NCBI GenBank assembly: GCA_024231025.1
Contig: JAAEQW010000332.1
Span: 1-34,438 of the forward strand
From: Candidatus Omnitrophota bacterium
Lineage (GTDB): Bacteria; Omnitrophota; Gorgyraeia; Duberdicusellales; 4484-171
DNA length: 34,438 bases
Reading direction: 5' to 3'
In this document: piece after piece, positions 1-7,471 of the stretch
Layout of the letters: the number at the start of each line of letters is the position of its first letter
Position numbering within the stretch: position 1 is the first letter of the stretch
Program-made: the position numbers and the translations under genes
The notes under the pieces: generated by a model
The model's input: the letters and a program-made list of their open reading frames with translations, nothing else
What the model was told of the DNA's origin: nothing
Database searches by the model: none

Positions 1-2
1 AA

Positions 3-728
3 TTGGAAAGCGAAAACGCAACGAAAATAAGCTCAAACAAGCCAGATAATTGGCATTGGCAACTAAAAGAAATGATTGATAGTGAGTCATTGTCCAATTT
101 CTGCAAAAATAAAGCTTTTCTTACTTTCAATTACGATAGATCATTAGATCAAGTTTTGTTTAATATGATAAACGCATATGAAGTTTCTGAAGAACAAAAA
201 CGTGAACATTTCTCAACTATTCCGATTATACATTTGCATGGGCAAATAGCTTTCTTGCCTCATCAGAAAGATAAAAGAAAAAAATACGGCAGTCATGCTT
301 ATGGAAAACATGATTTTAGTGAGTACTCCTTAGCGGCACAAACTACGGAGCTGAGAATTACTTATGAAAATTTTGAATTAGAAAAAGAGACCAATCTCAA
401 ATTAGCAAACCACTATATATCAAAAGCAAAAACAATTCTTTTCATTGGTTTTGCATACGATGAATACAATCTAGACAGATTAAATTTTGGCAACAGTGCG
501 CAAATATACGGCACAGCTTTCGGTTTAGATCGTTACGAGCAAACAAGAGTCAAAGACTATTTCAAAAAACGGCATAATAAAGATATAAATTTTTTCGACA
601 ACAATAATCCCGATATTGTAAAAAACATCGATGCAGCGCAATTTTTGAAAAATATAATTGATACCGAAAATGTTAATAAAATGTCCAAAATAACCAAAAA
701 ATGTTTTTTGTGGGATGAAAACAAATAA
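3..728 (+). CDS. C-terminal part of the same SIR2-family protein
   Basis: FLTFNYDRSLDQVLF, IIHLHGQ and ILFIGFAYDEYNLDRL are typical of SIR2-like defence proteins. The TTG 'start' at 3 is an artefact of linearisation. Confidence 0.85.
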   Translation: MESENATKISSNKPDNWHWQLKEMIDSESLSNFCKNKAFLTFNYDRSLDQVLFNMINAYEVSEEQKREHFSTIPIIHLHGQIAFLPHQKDKRKKYGSHAYGKHDFSEYSLAAQTTELRITYENFELEKETNLKLANHYISKAKTILFIGFAYDEYNLDRLNFGNSAQIYGTAFGLDRYEQTRVKDYFKKRHNKDINFFDNNNPDIVKNIDAAQFLKNIIDTENVNKMSKITKKCFLWDENK

Positions 729-1665
729 AACAATCAGCCTAAATCTTCCGTGGAATAAATTGATAGAGGAGTTTCTTGCAAAAATTTCCACTAAAAAAAC
801 TACCATTGAAACATACCAATATGCTTTAAATAGTTGGGTAGCTTTTCTTGAAAGAGAGGAGAAGCCTATCGATAGCCTAAGAGTCATGGCGTACCAAAAG
901 GATATGCTTGAAAGGGACCTTTCAGCCTATACCATTGGAGTATATCTCAGCGCGCTTAAGAAGTTTTTCGATTATTTGATTGAAAAGAAGCAAATGACAA
1001 TAAACTTAGTCGAAACCGTAGTCCGACCAGAAAAGCCAGAAGCCAGGAAAGAATGCCTAGCTCATGATGAATTTCTAAAGGCAGTTAAGCTCTTAGATGA
1101 GTGGTCAAATAATACCGCAAACGGTCTTCGAGATAGGACAATAATAGCATTCAAGCTTTTCACGGGGTTAAGGGACATCAGTCTAGTAACCGCTAACATA
1201 AAGGATTTCCAAATAAAAGACGGGATACCGACATTGCACTATCAAGCCAAAGGCAAAAACTCCAAAGATAAAATGGTTATATTAACCAGACGACCATATA
1301 GAATCCTAACAGATTATTTGAACAAAAGACCTTCGGCAAAAATAAAAGATCCCTTATTGGTTTCACACAGTCGAAGAAACCCTAACCAAAGATTAACAAG
1401 AAAAACATTTTATAGAGTTGGACAAAATTTTCTTAAAAGTTTGGGAATCCAACGACCAACAGTAACACCACATAGCTTAAGGCATACCGCTATAACTTTT
1501 GCAATTATTGGTGGCGCAGACATAACCCAAGCTAAAGATATGGCGGGGCATAAGCATATCGAAACTACGGAAGGGTATAGGCATAAGCTAACAAGGCTAA
1601 CTGATCCAGCAGAAGAATATATCGAAAAGTATGTAAATAAGCAGATGTCCCTTAAGAAGGGTTAA
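715..1665 (+). CDS. Tyrosine recombinase/integrase
   Basis: SAM-like N-terminal domain plus catalytic residues TGLRD, HSLRHTA, GHKHIETTEGY. Overlaps the SIR2 stop by 14 nt. Confidence 0.9.
   Translation: MKTNKTISLNLPWNKLIEEFLAKISTKKTTIETYQYALNSWVAFLEREEKPIDSLRVMAYQKDMLERDLSAYTIGVYLSALKKFFDYLIEKKQMTINLVETVVRPEKPEARKECLAHDEFLKAVKLLDEWSNNTANGLRDRTIIAFKLFTGLRDISLVTANIKDFQIKDGIPTLHYQAKGKNSKDKMVILTRRPYRILTDYLNKRPSAKIKDPLLVSHSRRNPNQRLTRKTFYRVGQNFLKSLGIQRPTVTPHSLRHTAITFAIIGGADITQAKDMAGHKHIETTEGYRHKLTRLTDPAEEYIEKYVNKQMSLKKG
1165..1180 (+). repeat. 16-bp direct repeat, copy 1 (GGGTTAAGGGACATCA)
   Basis: Exact match to 1659-1674; inside the integrase gene. Confidence 0.9.
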
Positions 1666-1674
1666 GGGACATCA
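1659..1674 (+). repeat. 16-bp direct repeat, copy 2 (GGGTTAAGGGACATCA)
   Basis: Spans the integrase stop codon; exact match to 1165-1180. Confidence 0.9.
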
Positions 1675-1675
1675 A

Positions 1676-1732
1676 AAAGTTATTGAAAGAATTGCGAAAG
1701 CATTAAAGATAAAACCTGGGGAATTAGTTTAA
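1676..1732 (+). pseudogene. Possible 3' remnant of an XRE-family HTH gene
   Basis: In-frame peptide KVIERIAKALKIKPGELV* resembles the end of a Cro/CI-type HTH domain; no 5' part is present. Confidence 0.4.
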
Positions 1733-1822
1733 GATTCATCACTGAGGTGAGCACTCAAAGACTAACTTCTCAAATAAATCCTTGGCTTCTTGCAGCCTGC
1801 CTTCAGCAGATGCGAAAAATTT

Positions 1823-2668
1823 CTATTTATAATATTCGAATAATTTTGGAAGAGTAATGTTGATTTCTCTTTTTTGTAAATCTTTTTCTTTTTGTTTTGT
1901 AAGTATTGCCTGAAGCATGTCTTTTTTAAGCTCCGATAGTGCTTTGTGGATTTTTCTATGGCAGTTAGGACATAACGAAATAATATTTTCAGGCACATCA
2001 ATGCTGTATATATATTCGCTTTGGTATTGCATAGGTATCAGATGGTGCGCTTCAGTGTAATTCTTTTGAGTAGCAGGATTTATGAAGGTTATATGGGCAT
2101 TGTTAATTTCACACAAGTACTTAGCATTAACAATTGCTTTTTTCGCATGCCTAGGCTTTCTTGGATATTGGTTGCTCCGGGAACCCGCTCTTTTCTCAGA
2201 TCGTTCTATTTTTCCAGACGGAATGTTAATATTGCCAGATATCTGGACTGCACCTTGAAATGTTTCTTCATCCTCGCTTATCGTGCTCACTCCGCTTTCG
2301 ATATCGGTAACAATTCTTTCTAGTCGATTTATTATAGCTTTGTCTGGTTTACTTATTTCATCTTCTTTTTTAAAGCGATAATTAAAACCTTTGCCGTTTG
2401 GTGACTCAAAAACTCTAAATGCTAGCCTACCTTCTCCCTGGTTCAGTTCACTTCTGTATTGAGCTGTCCAGTGGGCTCCATGGTGAAATTGCTTTTTCCA
2501 AAGCGCAGAGAAGGCGTTATCGCGGTAATCTTTTATTGGGAGATATCGACTATATTTACTTAGCGATATAGCTGACATTATAATCGCCTCAGATAAGGAT
2601 GAGTGCTCAGCAAATTGAAATACTTCTAACAGTTTGTCTACTGATAGTTTCCTTGTTTTTATGACCAT
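1823..2668 (-). CDS. HNH endonuclease, putative restriction enzyme
   Basis: YTEAHHLIPMQY...NIISLCPNCHRKIHKA HNH/Cys motif; divergent from the methyltransferase gene. Confidence 0.8.
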   Translation of the reverse strand: MVIKTRKLSVDKLLEVFQFAEHSSLSEAIIMSAISLSKYSRYLPIKDYRDNAFSALWKKQFHHGAHWTAQYRSELNQGEGRLAFRVFESPNGKGFNYRFKKEDEISKPDKAIINRLERIVTDIESGVSTISEDEETFQGAVQISGNINIPSGKIERSEKRAGSRSNQYPRKPRHAKKAIVNAKYLCEINNAHITFINPATQKNYTEAHHLIPMQYQSEYIYSIDVPENIISLCPNCHRKIHKALSELKKDMLQAILTKQKEKDLQKREINITLPKLFEYYK

Positions 2669-2753
2669 AATTTATTATCGTTTTTATTATGCAGGAGTGC
2701 AAAGCATTTTACGAAGACCAAGATTAATTTATAGATGCTACTGTTCGATTTGG

Positions 2754-2782
2754 TTGACAATCAGGTATCTATTAGTCATAAT
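2754..2782 (+). promoter_or_regulatory. Sigma70-like promoter of the methyltransferase gene
   Basis: TTGACA (2754-2759), 17-nt spacer, CATAAT (2777-2782); predicted transcription start about 7 nt downstream, at the ATG at 2790. Confidence 0.6.
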
Positions 2783-2789
2783 TATTATT

Positions 2790-5729
2790 ATGAAATACGT
2801 TACAACAAAGACAGCGGCTAGGATTCTCAGTGTTTCTGCTACAACAGTAAGAAGATACACGATGTCGGGGTTGTTAACAGCTGTTCGTCTTCCAAGCTCT
2901 AAGCATAGGCGGTTTGAAATATCAGAAATAAATCGCTTATTAAAAACATTTATTCAAAACGGGCAAACACAACCGAAAGATTTTAAAAACTCTATCTTAA
3001 AGCCTCAACCTCACCCTAACCATTATTTAATGCATAAATATTGGGGAAGAAAAGCGCACAATATCCTAAGTGAATATATACGTAAATACACTAAGGACGG
3101 TGACGTCTTTTTAGATCCTTTTATGGGTAGTGGCGTTGGTGTAATCGAAGCCGCCAAACTGGGCAGGAAAGCCATCGGAATAGATATAAACCCTATATCA
3201 AAATTTATAATTGATAATTCCCTATCTAAATTAGATTTTGATGAGTTAGAGCGTCGCTATCAAAAGATACGCGATCACTTAAAAAATAAATTCGCTACTT
3301 ATTACCAAACGGAATGTCCAAAATGTGCAGAGAAATCAATAATCGAATTAACTGTATGGAAAGAATGCAGCCCTGAAAAAATTAGGCTAAAATGCCCTAA
3401 GCATGGTATTATCTCCAAGACTACGAACAAGCGCGATAAAAATAGGTTGATAGCTATACAAAAAGAATTCAATCATTTGGATAAGACTAGGAAATTACGC
3501 TACCCAAAAGATCTTATATTCAAGTACGTAAGAAGAAGCGGTGTTTCCTATATCAATGAGTTATACACTCCTAGGGCTCTGATAGTTTTAGATTCTCTAT
3601 TTAAGGAAATAAATAAAATTAGAGACAGGCAGATCAAGGATTGCTTCAGGTTTATGTTTAGTTCAATGTTGCCAAACGTATCAAAAATGATACCTGGTGA
3701 TCTGGACAAAGTTACATATAAGTCTGGCTGGGTCATAAGTAAGTTTTGGGTACCAAAAATCAATACTGAAAGATCTATCCTCCACTGTTTCAACCTTAGA
3801 TATCGAGCAATACTAAAAGGAAAAAAAGAACTGATGCCGGTGAAATCATCTCTTGCAAAAACTTATGTGGCAGACTCCACAAGGCTAAAAGTTAATAAAA
3901 ACTCCGTTGATTATATTTTTACGGATCCTCCTTATGGAGAAAGTATCGCCTACTTAACTTTAAGCCATTTTTGGAGTTCATGGCTAAATTTTAAACCAGA
4001 CTATTCTGAAGAGATTATAGTAGACCCTTATAGAAATATAACCAAAGATAACTTTTCTACGAAAATGTATTTAGCATTTAAGGAGATGCACCGAGTGTTG
4101 AAGCCGGGCAAGCGACTATCTTTTACATTTCATAGCAGAGATTTAACCATATGGAAAAATATTCTTGAAGGGTGCATTAAATCAGGATTCGTGCTAGACA
4201 ATATCGTTCTCCAACACCAGGCTGTATCTTCTGGAACGCAAGGAATAAATAGAAACAACACATTAAGGGGTGATTTTATATACACATTTATCAAGCCAAT
4301 CCATAAACAAAAAATAATTACTATCGACTACTTAGACAATGCATATAGTTTTATAGTAAATAAAATATATAATTTTTTGCAAAAAAAACAAGGAGCATCG
4401 TCCGCTTTATTGTATGAATATATAATACCTGAGATTGTTAAGAAGAAAGCATATTTAAACGAGAAAGGGAAAGTAATCCAACTAGAAGACTTGATAAGGA
4501 AGAATTTTGATTATATTAAAATAGATAATGAATACAGGTGGATTACAAAAAAGAATCTTAGCGAAAATAACAAAATGAATGTGATAGATTTATTCTCTGG
4601 AGCTGGAGGTTTCTCAGAAGGATTAAAGCAAGCAGGTTTTAATATAGCTTTGGCGATCGATAATGAGCCTAAACATATCGATACATATTCGTACAATCAC
4701 CAAAGCACCAGACTTATCATAGATGACATAAATAATATTGCCGCAGATTGTGAAATAGATGGCAATTTCTCAATAAAACAATATTTACTAGAAAAAAATA
4801 AGGAATGCGATGTAATAATAGGTGGACCTCCCTGCCAAGGATTTAGCATGGCGGGATTGCGCATTAGAAAAAAGTATAAATTCCTTTCCGATAAGAGAAA
4901 CCTACTGTTTTTAGAATATTATCGAATGGTGAAATATTTAAAACCAAAAATATTTATTCTTGAAAATGTGCCTGGAATCTTAAATTTTAATAACGGGTCC
5001 GTAAAAACAGAGATAATATCTAAGTTTAACGCCATTGGCTACGATGTCTCTGCAAAAGTTTTAAATGCGGCTGACTACGGTGTGCCACAAATTCGTCAAA
5101 GAGCATTTTTTATCGGTAACAATATTGGCATTTCTTCCAAAGATTTATTTCCAGATGCTACACACAAAAACCAACATGTATCTGTGTGGGATGCAATAAG
5201 CGACTTACCACCCATACATAGCGGTGGCGGATCAGATATTATGCCGCAAGCATCAAGCGCCACTAGCAGGACAGAGTATCAATCGGCGATGGCAGAAGGG
5301 CTTTATGATGATCAAATATACAATCACCAATCCTCATCCCATAGCAAAAAAACACTAGATATTTTAAAAATGATTAACCCTGGAGAAACATTAAAGAACT
5401 TACCGAGAAAGTACCGCACAAAGTCAGTGCATAGCGGAGCATACGGGCGTATGGAAAAAAATAAGCCAGCATACACGTTGACAACTCGCCTCAATACGCC
5501 GTCTGTTGGCAGGATAACACATCCCATATTAAACAGGACAATAACTGTCAGGGAGGCAGCCAGAATCCAAAGCTTTCCTGATAATTATAGGTTCTTTGGG
5601 AGCATAACAACCCAAGGAATACAAAATGGTAATTCGGTACCGCCTATGTTGGCTAAAAGAGTTGCTGAAAACATCAAGAAAAGATGTTTTGATAAACATT
5701 TTCAACAAACAGAATCACGCAAAATATAG
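2790..5729 (+). CDS. HTH + amino-methyltransferase (N6A/N4C) + C5-cytosine methyltransferase fusion, 979 aa
   Basis: MerR/excisionase-like HTH at N-terminus (TTKTAARILSVSATTVRRYTMSGLL); FLDPFMGSGVGVIEAAKLGRKAIGIDIN and FTDPPYG; then VIDLFSGAGGFSEGL, GGPPCQGFS, ENVPGIL, PQIRQRAFFIG, GNSVPP of C5 MTases. The track start at 2634 is an upstream extension; ATG 2790 is preferred. Confidence 0.9.
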   Translation: MKYVTTKTAARILSVSATTVRRYTMSGLLTAVRLPSSKHRRFEISEINRLLKTFIQNGQTQPKDFKNSILKPQPHPNHYLMHKYWGRKAHNILSEYIRKYTKDGDVFLDPFMGSGVGVIEAAKLGRKAIGIDINPISKFIIDNSLSKLDFDELERRYQKIRDHLKNKFATYYQTECPKCAEKSIIELTVWKECSPEKIRLKCPKHGIISKTTNKRDKNRLIAIQKEFNHLDKTRKLRYPKDLIFKYVRRSGVSYINELYTPRALIVLDSLFKEINKIRDRQIKDCFRFMFSSMLPNVSKMIPGDLDKVTYKSGWVISKFWVPKINTERSILHCFNLRYRAILKGKKELMPVKSSLAKTYVADSTRLKVNKNSVDYIFTDPPYGESIAYLTLSHFWSSWLNFKPDYSEEIIVDPYRNITKDNFSTKMYLAFKEMHRVLKPGKRLSFTFHSRDLTIWKNILEGCIKSGFVLDNIVLQHQAVSSGTQGINRNNTLRGDFIYTFIKPIHKQKIITIDYLDNAYSFIVNKIYNFLQKKQGASSALLYEYIIPEIVKKKAYLNEKGKVIQLEDLIRKNFDYIKIDNEYRWITKKNLSENNKMNVIDLFSGAGGFSEGLKQAGFNIALAIDNEPKHIDTYSYNHQSTRLIIDDINNIAADCEIDGNFSIKQYLLEKNKECDVIIGGPPCQGFSMAGLRIRKKYKFLSDKRNLLFLEYYRMVKYLKPKIFILENVPGILNFNNGSVKTEIISKFNAIGYDVSAKVLNAADYGVPQIRQRAFFIGNNIGISSKDLFPDATHKNQHVSVWDAISDLPPIHSGGGSDIMPQASSATSRTEYQSAMAEGLYDDQIYNHQSSSHSKKTLDILKMINPGETLKNLPRKYRTKSVHSGAYGRMEKNKPAYTLTTRLNTPSVGRITHPILNRTITVREAARIQSFPDNYRFFGSITTQGIQNGNSVPPMLAKRVAENIKKRCFDKHFQQTESRKI

Positions 5730-5939
5730 AAACTTTACTCCGAACCTCTAGTAACCGTTCTCTTACGAAAAGTCATTCTTTGTTATTTAGCGCCCGCTCC
5801 GGGCTGCTATATTGTTCCCTGTAAGTATGCTTAGCAATAGTGCTCTTTTTCTAATTCCGTATTATACGTAACAAAACAAGGCGATTTCATCAAAAAGAAC
5901 GATAGTTTACTAAGAAATAGATGTAGCAAGTCGTATAGG

Positions 5940-6194
5940 CTAAGATTTCTTCCGAAACAAAGAAAGGATTTTCCTAAATATCCACTTTATACTTAAAATT
6001 AAAGCGACAACGAGAAAGGCAATACCTTGGAAAAGCCATTTCAGAATCCACCCTAATATCCCGAAGATGCCAGAAATAAGTAAGCCAATAGCTTCACCGC
6101 TAGTTTCTCCGGCTACTTTACCCAGCTTATTAGATGCTTCTACCATTTTTTGTTGTTGGTAAAAATCTTGTTGCTGTCTTAATTCTTCGTTCAT
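5940..6194 (-). CDS. Small membrane protein, unknown function
   Basis: 84 aa; Gln-rich N-terminus, hydrophobic centre, basic tail. Confidence 0.55.
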   Translation of the reverse strand: MNEELRQQQDFYQQQKMVEASNKLGKVAGETSGEAIGLLISGIFGILGWILKWLFQGIAFLVVALILSIKWIFRKILSLFRKKS

Positions 6195-6197
6195 AAA

Positions 6198-6542
6198 TTA
6201 ACTCCTTTCTTGTATTTTATATGATTCTAGAACTTTAGCAATAGCGTCCGAACATGAGAAATGAGTACAACCATTATTAATGCTCGGGCTAGGGCAGCGT
6301 ATTTTCTCTAACTGTTTAGCGATATCTTCTATTTCTGCTCCTTGCCGTAAAGATAGTGATATTAGACGCGCTATAGCTTCAAGGTGAGAGCCAGAACATC
6401 CCCCTGCTTTCCCTATTTGCGCAAATACTTCAAAAGGTTTACCAATCCCATCAACATTGATTGTTATATATAAAGTTCCGCATCCCACAACTGCCTTTAC
6501 AGTTACTCCTTTTAATAATTCTGGTCTGGGTTTAATGCTCAT
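6198..6542 (-). CDS. Standalone TSCPD-domain protein (like the C-terminal domain of B12-dependent ribonucleotide reductase)
   Basis: GCGTLYITINVDGIGKPFEVFAQIGKAGGCSGSHLEAIARLISLSLRQGAEIEDIAKQLEKIRCPSP matches the NrdJ C-terminal pattern. Confidence 0.8.
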   Translation of the reverse strand: MSIKPRPELLKGVTVKAVVGCGTLYITINVDGIGKPFEVFAQIGKAGGCSGSHLEAIARLISLSLRQGAEIEDIAKQLEKIRCPSPSINNGCTHFSCSDAIAKVLESYKIQERS

Positions 6543-6945
6543 TATGACTATCCTCTTTTTGGTAATTTATAAAAGCCATAAGCTGTTCTCTGATCCTAGG
6601 ATTATCTTGCATAAAACCTCGTAACTTTCCAGGATTATCTTTTAACTCTTTGATTCTTTGCTGCATAAATCTTCTTAAAAATCCTACATCAATAGGAAGT
6701 TCGTACTTTGTAACTAATAATAAGAGGTCGTCGCTAAACAAAAATCTCGCAGCTTTTTTGCCTTCAACCGCCAAATACGCTTTCTTATATTTACTGTTGA
6801 AAGATAGCGTTCCACACGAATGCAAAGTATATCTTACGAAACTACGAATCTCTTCCCTAATAACATAGACCATGATAACTTTTTCCCCGAAACTTATAGT
6901 TCCTGTTCTTGCTTTTTTTCTTCTCCAATTAATGTCTAGCTTCAT
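6532..6945 (-). CDS. Hypothetical protein
   Basis: 137-aa ORF overlapping the TSCPD gene start; same strand and operon. Confidence 0.6.
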   Translation of the reverse strand: MKLDINWRRKKARTGTISFGEKVIMVYVIREEIRSFVRYTLHSCGTLSFNSKYKKAYLAVEGKKAARFLFSDDLLLLVTKYELPIDVGFLRRFMQQRIKELKDNPGKLRGFMQDNPRIREQLMAFINYQKEDSHNEH

Positions 6946-6966
6946 AGTTATCTTTTTCCGTAAAGA

Positions 6967-7048
6967 TGGGGGTTTAAGCGCAAAAGCTGTTTACTCAGGG
7001 TTTTCCCTGCTTTGCCGTCAAAACCCCCAAAAAACGGCAATTTTAGGC
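6967..7048. other. Inverted-repeat cluster between ssb and the next gene
   Basis: GGGGGTTT...AAAACCCCC, CAGGG-TTTT-CCCTG and TGCCGT...ACGGCA within about 80 nt. Confidence 0.5.
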
Positions 7049-7062
7049 GATTTTAAGTCGTT

Positions 7063-7461
7063 TTATGCTTGATTGTTCGCTTCTGCAGACAATCCTTCTT
7101 CGATTCCTTCGACGATTTGTTGTTCTTTAGGGGTTAGCGCTGAAGTCTTTTTTCCGCCAAGAAATTTAACGAAATTTGCTACAATTTTGACCTGACTTCT
7201 TTTTGATCCATCCCCTGTTTCCCAACGAGATTGTCTTAGACGGCCTTCAACTATAACTTCGCGTCCTTTTACAAGAAACTCTTCGCAAATCTCTCCCATC
7301 TTTCCCCAAACTTCGATATCAAAGAAAGAAACTTCTTTTTCGCCTTTGTATTGGCGTTCTGCCGCGATAGAAAAATTTACAACCTTCTTACCCTGTGGCG
7401 TTTCTCTAACTATCGGATCACTGACTAAGTTTCCCGAAATTACTGCAGTATTGATAATCAT
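7063..7461 (-). CDS. ssb: Single-stranded DNA-binding protein
   Basis: OB-fold SSB pattern: NTAVISGNLVSDPIVRETPQGKKVVNFSIAAERQY...FFDIEVWGK...VEGRLRQSRWE. Confidence 0.9.
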   Translation of the reverse strand: MIINTAVISGNLVSDPIVRETPQGKKVVNFSIAAERQYKGEKEVSFFDIEVWGKMGEICEEFLVKGREVIVEGRLRQSRWETGDGSKRSQVKIVANFVKFLGGKKTSALTPKEQQIVEGIEEGLSAEANNQA

Positions 7462-7471
7462 AATTTACCTC

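Noticed and set aside
525-887. Minus-strand ORF of 120 aa
   Set aside because: Antisense to the well-supported SIR2 C-terminus and integrase N-terminus; hydrophobic low-complexity protein typical of antisense AT-rich DNA.
2634-2789. 52-aa N-terminal extension of the methyltransferase ORF
   Set aside because: Covers the intergenic promoter region and the HNH start; the HTH domain begins at ATG 2790.
5780-5815. GC-rich imperfect hairpin (agcgcccgctccgggctgct) as terminator or oriT
   Set aside because: Short, imperfect stem with no T tract and no other supporting signal.
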